A stretch of 38,012 nucleotides of DNA from Scenedesmus sp. ARA3 (taxonomy: Eukaryota > Chlorophyta > Chlorophyceae > Sphaeropleales > Scenedesmaceae), in assembly GCA_004335835.1 (NCBI GenBank), contig RWJK01000088.1, positions 1 through 38,012 on the forward strand, in the 5' to 3' direction. Both the position numbers and the translations under genes were made by a program. The notes under the pieces were generated by a model that was not told where the DNA came from, did not search any database, and was given only the letters and a program-made list of their open reading frames with translations. The stretch's first letter is position 1. Each line of letters begins with the position of its first letter. This document shows, one piece after another, positions 1-11,873 of this stretch.

Positions 1-137
1 CCCGTCACCCAGCCCGTCACCCAGCCCATCACCCAGCCCATCACCCAGCCCGTCACCCAGCCCATCACCGTCACCCAGCCCATCACCCAGCCCGTCACCA
101 TCGCCCAGCCCATCACCGTCACCCAGCCCTGCGCCCA
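1..137 (+). repeat. 12-bp Ser-Pro coding minisatellite
   Basis: About eleven copies of the 12-mer CCCRTCACCCAG, some shortened to 6 bp, run from the window edge to the GTGAGT donor. In the coding frame each unit reads Pro-Ser-Pro-Ser. The array continues off the left edge, so its full length is unknown. Confidence 0.9.
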
Positions 138-2135
138 GTGAGTGCAGCAGGCAGACTTGCTGCATCCAGCACGATGCTGCGGCAGCAGATTCAGCAGGTT
201 GCGTTGGATGCCCACATGTATGCACACGGCAGATGCAGGCAAAGGCTTTTTGCCCGACACCATCAGCAGTGCCATGCTGCAGGTGTTGCATGTGTTGACA
301 CACTTGCGTGCATAAACACAGCTGCTTCATCTCGTGCTATGGTGTTGTCGTGGATTGAACAAAAGTGTGTACCCTTACCAATGCACATGTGTATGAGTGC
401 TCATCAAGGCGCACACGCACGCTCACATCATGCTTACATGCGTACAAGGAGAGTTTTAGGCATGGTAAATGCACAACTGCGCACCTGCAAGCAACGCTGG
501 TTAGAAGCCCCCTGCCGTACTTGTACAATACAATACAATACAATACACTTTCGGGACTGAACCCGCCCCCAGGCACTAGCCCAGCGAGCCGCTAATCCGC
601 TCATGGGGGGTAGTAGTGATTGTACCCAGTCTTTCCTTCGTTGTTTGGGCGATCGAAACCACCCGCGCAAGTCCGTCAATTCCAGTTGCTTTTTATCCCC
701 GGCCACGGGCCACAGTCGCAAGCTTTGTAGGCCCAGCCACGGGCGGTTGGACATGTGCGCGTACTGCAGCATGATGTGCTCGATGGCTACGCAACACTTG
801 GGCCAAGGCCATGGCATCACACATTAGTGCATGCATACAGTTTGTACATCAAGATTTCTCGCCAACAGTTTAATAGTTGCTGCGGAGAGCTGATAACAAC
901 TTGTTGCCAATGCTGCTGCAGACCTTCAGCAGTGCGACCAGCCAGGTAACACCGACCCGGTGTGTCAGAACTGCGCACGGCAGGTGGTGTCATTCAATCA
1001 GGATTGCATCTTGTTCAACATCGGCAGCCTCGCGTGCCTTGGAAGCAATGAGAATGGGCAACTCGGGCGTGGGACCACCAGCAGGGATGAACCCTTCTTT
1101 GCACTGGCGACTGTAGTGTCTGGAACCCCCATCAGATCTGCAGGCACAGGAGAGCAGTTCACATGCGTCTTGGCAGATTCCCCGCAGACTAATAAGGTGC
1201 TGTGCTTTGGTTATGGAGGGGGTGGTGAACTTGGGGACGGCAGGACATACGCAGCCAGCCCCCTTGACCCCGCCTCTGGGTCCCTGGCGGCTGTAGAGGT
1301 GCAGAACCTGAAGCAGTCGTCGCAGCTGTTCACAACCCCGCGCATAACCCAACTAGTAGTCGGCCAAGACAGCGCGTGCGTGTTGCACGAGTCATCAGCA
1401 GGCGCTTGGGATGCCGCAGTGCAATGCTGGGGAGCCAACTACGGACTCTCAGCCACGAATGTGGCTGGCACAGGGGACGCAGCAGCGATCGCGATGTCCA
1501 TATCAGGCAAAGGCGCATGCATGCTCACGAAGCAAGGCACCGTCTTTTGTTGGTCCAACGCAATCAGTTTCACGACGCCGCTGCCTCAGATTGTAGGCGG
1601 GATGTCCAGTGTGGTCCACATCTCCTATGGTGGATACAAAACGGCGCAGAACGTCCCTGCGCCCGTCGGGTGTGGGATTGTGCGGCCCCAGGGCGAGAAG
1701 GGATCCGTGTGGTGCTGGGGCCTTGACCAGAGGTTCAAGGGGCTCCTTTCAAACAGCGCAGCCCCATGGCAGGTGCAGGGGCTGCCTGACGGGAACGCGA
1801 TTGATGTGGTGGTTGGTGCCGCCCACGCATGTGCGCTGGTTGATGTGCGGGGCGGTGAAGTGTACTGCTGGGGAGCCAATCACCTCGGCCAGCTGGGGCA
1901 GGGCTACAGCAACGGCACATGGGCTGATATCAAAGGCAGCGCCGTGCCGCTGAAGGTCAAAGGGCTCGACGGCGTCAGCGTGATCAGCTTGTTTGGCCGC
2001 ACTCCCACGTCGACCCTCACATGCGCAAAGGCCAGCTCGCAGCGCGTGCTGTGCTGGGGTGCCGCGTTCTTCTCGTTCCAAGACCCAATAGGGACATGGT
2101 ATGCCGCTAGTCCCCTGAGCGGGCTGTGTGCTTGA
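1..2135 (+). CDS. Ser-Pro-repeat / RCC1-propeller protein, 3' part
   Basis: Two exons are visible: 1-137 and 922-2135, with the stop at 2133-2135. Exon 1, read in frame 2, is an uninterrupted Pro-Ser repeat ending PSPAP, then a GTGAGT donor at 138. The acceptor at 921 (TGCTGCTGCAG) restores the phase and gives LQQCDQPGNTDPVCQNC. The second exon carries about six RCC1-like blades: CLGSNENGQLGRG, CFGYGGGGELGDG, CWGANYG, CWGLDQRFKG, CWGANHLGQLGQG, CWGAAFF. Most blades pair a Cys in a CALV/CVL strand with the Cys of CWG, a pattern suited to an extracellular, disulphide-bonded propeller. SP repeats are hydroxyproline-glycoprotein stalks in algal walls, so a secreted wall or matrix protein is inferred. 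The N-terminus and any signal peptide lie outside the window. The family call is firm; ligand and role are unknown. Confidence 0.82.
138..921 (+). other. Intron of the RCC1 gene
   Basis: A 784-bp phase-1 intron, GTGAGT...TGCTGCTGCAG. It holds a short AATAC pentanucleotide repeat near 524-547. I see no protein-like open frame and no clear copy of either flanking exon edge. Confidence 0.7.
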
Positions 2136-5100
2136 TGACAGGGTGGCATGCGCTGACTGTCTGCAGAATGCTTGTGTTGTGTACGTACACGAGTTGTGTT
2201 GCTCATGCAGCTATCACGGGTGTATGTCACAGGCACTGCGACAACTGCAGTGAATGACTGACTGTTAGCACAATGGCACCAAACTATGACGTGGATGATA
2301 TGCACAACCACACGTTGCAAATGTTTAGTACAAAGGACGCATGCAGGGGTTGTGATGCACTTCAGAGCCGGTGATGCACGTGTACATTTTTTGTGCCAAC
2401 TAGCCCACCATGGGCATCAGCAGGCCTAGGCATTACTGGTGTTGCACAGCAGCACATGCATCATGCACATGGTTGACTCAACCTTCTTTGGAAGAATCAA
2501 GTCCATGCACTGCAGTGAGCATCTTTGGCTCACATGTTTCTCTGCATCGTGTCCAGCTTCTTTCATGCCGCTAACAATGGATAATATCAGTACTTGTTGC
2601 GTTGCCTGACACCACTCGAGTGGAGCCTGCTGCAGCTGCCGGTGCTGCTTAACGGAAGGACAGCATGACTGGCTCGTCTTCAAAATAGAGTGCCTGTTGT
2701 CGTCTCCTGCTGCACGTGCCCCTTGTGGTGGAAGAGTTCAAGCATGTGGTGGCCGCATGGTAGTTACCACCCAGTTTGCGGCATGTCCTGATTGCACCTG
2801 GCTCATGACGCCTGTGTAACAGCAGCATGCATAGACACACGGGATGCTTGCTATAACTGTTACTATTGTATGCTGCAAGCCTGCTGGGCAGAAGTAGCAG
2901 CACAACGCAACTGATTGCTACCGTGGCGTGCCTGCCGCACAACCATGGTGCAGTGCATTCCTCTGCCAACAACCTTGGTGCAATGTGTTGAACCCGCACA
3001 TAGATGCGTTGATCTGTGCTGCCTTGCCAGGTTCAATTCACTGATGCAGTACAGCCTGCTGTTGGCCGTCCTTGCTGCTGTTATGCAGCAGGACATGCAA
3101 GAACACGCATGTGCTTGCGCTGATGCATGGTGATGTCTGCAAAGTCGCTTACCTGGCCACCTTGCTTTCCAATGCTTGGTTACAGGTTAAATTTGGCACC
3201 CCTTGATTGATTTCAGTGGGTGCAGGCAAAGGGTTAAGATGCGTTGGACATATGGGCTGCGCCGCCTGGTGGCATGCCGTGAGACTGAGTAGGTGGGCGC
3301 GGTGCACAGCAGACGCAAGTGAAGCTTCCTGCATTGTTACGTACACACAGGCTGACAGGTGACATGCCGTGCAGTTGAATTGGTGGGCGCTCTGCACATG
3401 TATGCATAGCACAGCAGATACTTATGCTGCTTCTGTGTTTTTGATTACGTATAGGCTGCGCAGGTGGCATGCCGTGAAGCTGGATAGGTGGGCGCTTTGC
3501 ACAGCAGACGCAAGTGCTGCTTCCGGTGTTGTTGATTACATGTAGGCTGCGCTGGCAGCATGCCTTATGTTGCCTAGGTGGGCGCTTTGCACAGCAGACG
3601 CAAGTGCTGCTTCCGGTGTTGTTGATTACTTGTAGGCTGCGCTGGCAGCAAGCCTTATGTTGACTAGGTGGGCGCTTTGCACAGCAGACCCTTGTGCCGC
3701 ACAAAGCAGCTTTCCTGTCTTGTGTCTGGGTAACTGTGCAGATGTGATCCAGTTGATGCAGCGGATTGTTGCCTTGTTTGCTGGCCTTGTGCACTTGTAC
3801 CTGCCCTCGACTGCAGTGTCCTGAAATGCTGAGTCTGAGTCTTTTGGCCAAAGTCGGCCGGCCAAGGCGCCGTGGCTCGAATGTGTTATCTTTCTGTCGC
3901 CCAGGCGTGCGAGGTAACTTATGAGAGTGCGTGTGCAGCCAGTGAGCAGAGCCCCTTCTTGCTATGTGAGTACGCATCATGTTGCATGCATTGATTGACC
4001 TGTAATGATTGACCTGCTTGCACGCTGTACCAATTTTATACAGAGCTCCCTGAGACTCTGCCTGAGACTTCAGGCACCGAGCTGTTCAGCTGCTGCTGAA
4101 CCTCAGCATGCGGAAGGCCAGTGATCCATGCCCCTGTGAACCTCCTGGGACCCTGAATAGGGACTTCACACCCTTCCGGCGGAAGCATGTGCTTTGATCT
4201 CATAAGTTGAATAGACCGTGTTCATGTTTGAACGTTGCAGGCACATCTGTGCAATGCAGTACCACAGCGGCATGCCAAGCTGGTTGAGATCTAAAATGCA
4301 GTCAGTGCGACACTGTCCTGATCATGAGGTGCATATGCCGCTCAGTCTGGTTCACACAAACGCCCATCGGAGCGTGTGCAGCACAACACAGGAAAAAAAA
4401 TTCAGAACAATATGGCCATGCCATTCCACCTCACGCTGCAGAGCCAAGTGCGCGACGTTATTCGTATGCGCACAGATCCTCACATTCACCATGGACAAAT
4501 GCTCTAGAGCACCTGCCAGGGATCGCATCTCAGGCATGTACCGCCACAGCTAGAATGGAGATCACACACAGCACCAGATCAATCCCTGGTCTACGGCGCC
4601 CCTGATGGGTCTTTCCTGACGTATTACCACAAATGGCAACTCATACAACTTGAAGCAAAACCCCTCAGTTGTTGCTGGACCCCAGGTGAAAGACATAAAC
4701 CTTCATCGCAGCAAGGCCATGATGTTTAGTCATCAGGAGTTGTCATCAAAACTGTGATCAAGCAAGCTGCATGGCCTCAAAGCGACAGCAGCTGCATGCC
4801 ATGCTACAGCTGCCCGCAGTGCCAATGCACGGCTCCATTGTGGTGCCAGGTTCCACATGTGCTGAAGTGATGGTGCCAGGACCCACATGTACCCGTCCAC
4901 TGTCATTGTGGCAACTATGCACATGAGCCAGTAGGCTCTTCAGCGCACGTGTACAGAGTTTAAGACATACATTCAACTGCAGCCGCAACCTTGCCTATCA
5001 CACAACAAAGCTGATTGCATGCGCAAACAACAGCCAATATAAGGGACCAAAGTCCCACACAGCGCAGTTTTAGCTCACTTCCGAGTCAACCCAACCTCAC

Positions 5101-5186
5101 AGCCAATACCCATAAAGCCTGATCATGCTCCTTCACCAAGCCTGCACATTGAGATTCCCGCAATTGGGGGACTCCTCGGTAGAAGG
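2136..5186. other. Gene-poor stretch between RCC1 and P450 genes
   Basis: This holds the 3' UTRs of two convergent genes: RCC1, ending at 2135, and P450, ending at 5318. Apart from the 90-bp array at 3250-3700 I see no recognisable gene. Open frames at 2649-2999, 3234-3980 and 4218-4553 show no family motif or consistent splicing. A TGTAA, the usual algal poly(A) signal, occurs near 2814 and could serve the RCC1 gene, but it is far from the stop. Confidence 0.5.
3250..3700. repeat. 90-bp tandem array, five units
   Basis: The landmark AGGTGGGCGC or a close variant recurs at 3291, 3381, 3486, 3576 and 3666. The spacings are 90, 105, 90 and 90 bp; the long unit carries a 15-bp insertion. Units share GGGCGCTTTGCACAGCAGAC and the following GCAAGTG...TGTTGATTAC block. 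The two right-hand units are nearly identical and the left ones more diverged. On the minus strand the array stays open with a 30-residue Cys-rich period (CVCCAKRPP...), but nothing else supports coding. Confidence 0.85.
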
Positions 5187-5547
5187 TTAAGCCCGGGGTG
5201 TAGCTGTGAGCCACAAGCCGTCCTGCACCTTGATGGTCACACTTCTTCATGCCCTGAGTGTGCCTTGATGGTCACACTTCTTCATGCCCTGATAGTGCTA
5301 AGCCTGGTCACACTTCCTCAGGCCCGGGGTGTAGCCGCAAGCCACAAGCCATCTTGCACCTTGATTGTCACCCCCAGATAGGTGCGCGCTGCCACACCAG
5401 CCTCGCCCCTGCAGCGCAGCAGCAGCAGCGGCAGCAGCAGCAGCAGCAGTGCAGGCGGCAGCAGTCAGACACAGGCCGCCCTGCACCTTGATTGTTACTC
5501 CCAGATAGGTGCGCGCTGCCACACCAGCCTCGCCCCTGCAGCGCAGT

Positions 5548-5640
<93 letters not shown>

Positions 5641-5675
5641 TCAGCCACACCAGCTTCAGCATATGTTGACACGCA
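5187..5675 (-). repeat. Multiple copies of the P450 terminal exon
   Basis: Four related segments lie in transcript order. 5675-5640 has a CCAG acceptor, then only YAEAGVAD before a CTG run. 5530-5450 reads GEAGVAARTYLGVTIKVQ then GGLCLTA, and breaks into a CTG run. 5408-5318 is complete, ending DGLWLAATPRA-stop. 5240-5187 lacks the exon head but keeps VTIKVQDGLWLTATPRA-stop. Smaller fragments with CTTGATGGTCACACTTCTTC lie between 5230 and 5285. Confidence 0.85.
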
Positions 5676-7950
5676 AGGCCTGGCGGGAACAGCGATGCAA
5701 ACCCTAGGACATGCAAACACCCAGCACAAGTACACCGATACTCACCCCATGCATGGCGCAAGGCTCAATTCATAGCCCGCCAGCAGCAGTGCCAGGTGCG
5801 CCTTGCTCTGCAGCAACGCTACAGCTGCGCGAGCATACACACAGCAACAGTTAAACAAAGCCACACCCACCCCATGCGCGGCGCCAAGCTCCACTCGTAT
5901 CCCGCCAGCAGCATAGCTAAATGCGCCTTGCTCTGCAGCATTGCCAGATTCTGCCCAGCACACGCCTTGGGTCCCAAGCTGAACGGCACCCAGCGCACAG
6001 CACCCGTGATTGGGTCTTTCTCTGCATGCTCTTGCGCCCAGCGCTCCGGCTGAAACTGCAGCAGCGACGGCAAGCACATTTTCAGTACGTATGCACAATC
6101 AGCAAGTCACTATCAGCGGCATCCAGCGCGCAGCTGCTGCGACTGGGTCCTTTTCAGCGTGCTCTTGCGCCCAGCGCTCGGGCTGGAACTGCAGCAGTGC
6201 GGGGGTTGCAAGAGGCTACGCATGAGTACTGTCATCGAGTATGTAAACAAAGGGACCCAGCGCGCAGCGCTTGCAACTGGGACCTTCTCTGCATGCTCTT
6301 GCGCCCAGCGCTCGAGCTGGAACTACAAGGCAGCACCAAGAGTGTCAACACAACGATAGGTTGAGCAAACACAGGTGACATGCTACGACTGTACGCTGCA
6401 CCCGCAACTAGATCTTTCTCCGCATGCTCTTGCGCCCAGCGCTCCGGCTGAAACTGCAGGGCAGCACAAAGGGTGCAGACTTCAGACATGCACCAGTTAC
6501 GTGCGCGAGTTGTGCGCTGCACCAATGACCGGGCTTTCCGCGCACAGTCCTCTGGCCAGAGCTGCAGCTGGAACTGTAGGGCAGGCCAGGGCGAGCCATT
6601 GTTATAACATGCAATGTGACACATTTTCCCAAAGATGGGCCAGTCATCCTTAAGCTCATCTCACGCCTGCTGTTTCACTTATTTGCATATTTGCTGGACT
6701 TGTGCCTTAGCTGTACAGGCCGGATGCAGCACAGCAGCTGCTTCTGGGTCTGCAAAGTGTCTTGCAGGGGCCAGCCATCTTGCTCTGCCTCCTGCATCAG
6801 CTGCTGGACTAAACCGTACCTGCTCAGGCTGCTGCCAGTTGCTGCTGACGTTCATGATGGCATACAGGTTGGGGAACACGATGACACCAGGGGGCACCAG
6901 GTAGGGCCCCACACGCGTGGGCTGCTCAACCATCCTGCAAGCGGCAGCAGCAGCAGCAGCAGTGGGTTCAAGTGCCAAGGAACATGACGCTGGGATGCAC
7001 CAAATAGGGCCCCACACGCGTGGGCTGCTCAACCATCCTGCAAGCAGCAACAGCAGCAGGTGCAGCAGCAGCAGCAGCAGCGGGCTTCAGTGCCAAGGAA
7101 CACTCGATGACACCAGGGGGCACCAGGTAGGGCCCCACACGCGTGGGTTGCTCAACCATCCTGCAAGCAGCAACAGCAGCAGGTGCAGCATGAGATTCGA
7201 TTTGAGTCCCTCTGGTGTGCAGCTCCTTTTGCTAGGCATTCGGTTGCTTGGCCTGCTCACCGCCTGCTATTCACAATCAGACCACAGTCCGCATCAGCAT
7301 GCGTCATCAAGAGCCAGACATGCCAGCAGTGCTTGGTTATAACAGCACACACATCACTGCTGCGCACCTTCGTGCGCCAGGAGCCCCTGCAGGGTGCAGC
7401 CGCATCGCTTCAAACAGGCAGGCCCATGGCTGTGTGCAGCAGTGCTTAGTCACCCATGCACACGCATGCATACCCATGCATACCTACCTTGGTGCAATGT
7501 GTGACCAGGCTAGCATCTCCACGCATGCCCACCTTGGTGCGCCAGGTATACCTGGGTACAGCCTCATCGCTTCATACAGGCAGGATTGCAGCCTGCTGCA
7601 TGTCAGGCAGTGCTTTATATATCCATACTCATGCGTCCCCAGCGCTGCCTACCTTGGTGCACCGGGTGCTCCTGCTGGGTACAGCCTCATTGCCTCATAC
7701 AGGCAGGCCTGCAGCAGCGGCAGCTGCTTCAGCACCTCCGGCCCAGCAGCAGCAAAGGCAGCCAGCAGCCGCTGCCGCCGCTGCTGCAGCACCTCTGCGC
7801 TCACTGCTGCCGCCTGCTGCTTCACACCTGCTGCTGCTGATGATTTGCCGGATGCGCTGAAGGTTTCTGGTCCAGCAGGTGCCAGGTCTCCCTGGTCTTG
7901 CAGGCTGGCTGCATCGCCGCTGCCGTTGCAGGTGGTGCTGCTGCTGCTGT

Positions 7951-7983
<33 letters not shown>

Positions 7984-8550
7984 TGGTGCTGCTAGTGATG
8001 CCTGTTGCTGCGAGCTCGTGCTGCAGCTGCTGCTGCAGCTGTGGCCGCACAGCAATGCAGTACCTGCAGGGCGCAAAGGTGCACAATGCAGCCCTCAGCA
8101 CATATGCCTGTCCATGCCTAGATGCACTGGACAAGCAGCAGCGACTTCGCGCATTACGGACACAAGATAGATCTTAGAGAAGTCAAGAACTTCAAAACAT
8201 TAGAGATGTTGTGAGTTAGTTAGCATAAGAGCAGGTTGGCTGCCCCAGCGTCCCATGCTGTGTGATTGGTGCAGGCTGGAAGGGTTGCTGAGTCCCTACA
8301 AAGTTCTGATCTCATGATCCTAATCCTGCCTGCCACTCACAGCATTCACGTGATGCTGGATGGCACCGTTTCTGAAGCGGTCACTGCATCATAGTGTCAG
8401 TGCGAATCACAGCTGTAACATGTTCCTTTGTTATGAAATTAAGTGTGCCTGCCACTCACAGTGTCCACATGATACTTGATGGCACCGTCTCTGAGGCAGT
8501 CAGTGCATCACAGATCTCCGCCACCAGCGCCCCGCGCTTCGGCTGCAGCA

Positions 8551-8581
<31 letters not shown>

Positions 8582-9987
8582 TGCAGTCAGTGCATCGCAT
8601 ATCTCAGCCACCGACGCGCCACGCTTTGGCTGCAGCAGCGGCAGCAACAAAGGGAGCAGGGCGGCACAATTAGCGCACTGCAGCGCAGCTGCAGCCGCTT
8701 GCGGGCCAAGCAGCAGCAGGTTGTGTGGCATGTGGTTCTGTACCTCAGCCCAGGGTAGGTAGCTCACGCTACGCCTGCCACTGCTGCGCAGTTGCCACTA
8801 GGCAACCCTGCAGCTTGCCGCAAACCTATGTCGTGTCAAATAACAGACACTGCTCACCTTGGTGCCGTGCTCGTCGGTGCTTGCATGAGGCAGCCAGCCG
8901 CCAAGCAGCCATGCATACATGCAGATGTTGGATACACACACATACCACACATGTACATGTGTTACGTACACAACAGCGGCCCTCTTTGTTCCTGTGCTTG
9001 TCGGTGATGCGCATGTGGCGGCCGGCTAGGCTGTGGTCATTCACCAGCACAAACACCATTTTGCATTCTACAAGCCTGTACCAGCGCAGACTGTTGCGTT
9101 TCCACTCACGTTGTTGCCGTGCTTGTTGGTGATGCGCATGAGGCAGCCAACCACGAGGCAGATATGCAGCATTCATACTAGCCAGATATTCACTACACAC
9201 CTTGTTGCCGTGTTTGTCAGTGATGCGCATAGCGCAGCCAGCCAGGCTGGTGTCATCTTCAGGCACTTATGATCTCATGCGATCTACCAGCACCACATAT
9301 AGTGTTTCTTTTACTTTTTCTTCGCACCTTGTTGCCGTGCTTGTCAGTGATGCGCATGAGGCAGCCAGCCAGGCTGTGGTCGTCCTCAGGCACTTGTAAT
9401 CTCATGCAGTCAGCACCACATACCGCGCCGCTTTGATTTCTTGCGCACCTTGTTGCCGTGTTTGTCAGTGATGCGCATCAGCCAGCCAGCCAGGCTGTGG
9501 TCATTCACCAGCACAAGCACCACTTTGCATTCTACAAGCCTGTACCGCGTTTCCACTCACCTTGTTGCCGTTTTTGTCGGTGATGCGCATGAGGCAGCCA
9601 GCCAGGCTGTGGTCGTCCTCAGGCGCGCCACGTCAGCCACAGATGATGTTGTGCTTCAAAGCTGACGCTGGGTGTTGTGTTTCTGCCCCACATCTTGTTG
9701 CTGTGCTAGTGTATGCGCGATGCGCATAAGGCAGCCAGCCGCCAAGCAGTCCAGACCGCACACATGCGGCTGTTGAATGCTCACGAATCATATGAAACAG
9801 TGGCTCACCTTGTTGCCATGTTTGTCAGTTATGCGCATGAGGCAGCCAGCAAGGCTGTGGTCGTCCTCGGGCACGCCGCCAGCGGCAGCGTAGCGCTGCT
9901 GCAGCAGGTCGTAGATAGATTCACCCCAGCCCGCCAAGCGGCGCCGCGCAGACCACATGCGGCGGCCCTCCTGTGAAATGAAGGAAG

Positions 9988-10026
<39 letters not shown>

Positions 10027-10582
10027 CGTCAGACGATGGCGCATGGCAATAGGCAGAAGGAACCGGCGACAGCATAGCGCTGCTGCAGCAGGTCGTGGAT
10101 GAACTCGCCCCAGCCCGCCAAGCGGCGCCGCGCAGACCACATGCGGCGGCCCTCCTGGGAAATGTAGATTAAAGCAACAGCAGCAGCAGCAGCAGGAGCG
10201 GCAGCAGCAGGTCACAACAAAGCACATGGCAACTGGCTGAAGGCACCGGCGGCAGCGTAGCGCTGATGCAGCAGGTCGTAAATAGATTCACCCCAGCCTG
10301 CCAGGCGGCGCCGCGCAAACCACATGCGCCGGCCCTCCTGTTGACATGTGAACAGGAGCAAAGCGCAGCAACATCGACAGGTCACATAACAGCAGCTGGG
10401 TGCAGGTCGGAGCGTCGCCAGGGCAGACGTGGTGGGCGTTGGATGGATGCAGTTGCAAGGGGTTTGTGGTAAAATCATAGCTTCAGGAAGGGCATTGCAT
10501 GCAGCTCATAGATGGAACCGCCCCAGCCCGCCAAGCGGCGCCGCGCAGACCACACGCGGCGGTCCTCCTGCGATGCGATGGA

Positions 10583-10617
<35 letters not shown>

Positions 10618-11825
10618 CGGCAGCAGCAGGTCAAACTAAAGCACATGGCAACTGGCCGAAGGCAGCAGCAGCAGCGTAGCGCTGCTGCAGCAGGTCGTAG
10701 ATTGACTCGCCCCAGCCCGCCAGGCGGCGTCGCGCAGACTACATGCGGCAGCCATCCTGTGATTGGACTTCCAATCCTTCCAAATTGGAAGAAGGCAGCA
10801 GGTCAGCTCGGACGATTGGCGGATGGCGACAAGCGAAACCATATGCAGCGGCGTGCGAGGTGCGAGTGCAAGATGCAACATCATCAGGGGCGAGTCAAAC
10901 CACGGTCAAACCATGGTCAAACCACGGTCAAACTATGGTCAAAACATGGTCAAACCAGGACTCACCGCAGTGAGGAAGGGCAGGTACAGGTGCCCCACCC
11001 ATCTCCAGGGCTCGCAAATGAACCGACTGGCCGTAGCCATGATAAATGACACATCTCGAGCCTGCTGCTCCGGGTCGATGAAACCCTCGGGAAGCTTCAA
11101 AAACCCTCGGCCGATAACATTATTTGTCGCGATGAGCACATGGTGCTCGATGTCGAAATCGGCCGGTCCGCCTGCTGCTGCGATGGCTGTGTCGAGGGTG
11201 TGCATGGTGTCACCCATGCAGCCTAGGATGACAGGGTACTGCTTCCTGCAGGGTGCAGCAGCGAGGAGGCGTGAACAGATGTTAAGACGTCTTGATGGTA
11301 AATGCACGCATGAGTGACAACGATTGCAAAGGATGGATTGATGCTGCATGGCACAGCAGCCAGATTAGACATTACATTGGACCTGCTGCAGGGTTCAACA
11401 GCGAGGTTTAGGAGTTGACGAACAACATGCACAGAGATAGCTCAAGCAGCCAACACACAAGGCGTCACGCATGCAGCCCAGAATGATAGGGTACTGCTTC
11501 CTGCACGGTGCAGCAGCAAGGACGTGTAAGCAGTGACAAAGGACACTAAAGCACCAAGCCCAGCAGCAATTGGAACAGCCGCTGCAAGTCAAAGCAGGCG
11601 AGGCTCAATACAACCTTGGACATGCATGCCACGCAGTATCCGTACATAGCATCGCAGATGTACTCCACAGTCTGAAGCCAGCGCGACCAGCAAATGCAAG
11701 CTGGAGAGAGCCTCACTTGACCTCGCTGACAGTGAAAGCTGGCGCTATCGCGCGTCGCGCAGCCCTCCAGGTGCCCTCGTCTTGGTGAGTCAGCATGCCG
11801 TTGTAGCCCTGCAGCCCGTGAGCCT

Positions 11826-11873
<48 letters not shown>

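Noticed and set aside
4218..4605. Overlapping plus-strand open frames as a small gene
   Set aside because: No motif, no splice partner, and composition like the surrounding non-coding DNA.
5298..5735. Open frames of pure Leu, Cys, Ala or Ser across triplet tracts
   Set aside because: Artifacts of CAG/CTG runs read in different frames; they overlap P450 exons and introns.
8858..9745. CRISPR-like array of regular repeats and spacers
   Set aside because: The repeats are coding exon tails with donors, imperfect and unevenly spaced, in a eukaryotic intron.
8858..10756. Mutually exclusive cassette exons, as in arthropod Dscam
   Set aside because: Copies keep only one splice site each and lack the other half of the exon; some contain stops, so they are not interchangeable cassettes.
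11575..11682. Additional exon between P450 exons 3 and 4
   Set aside because: It would need a weak GTTGTA donor, and skipping it gives the expected SEVKKQYPVILG continuation.
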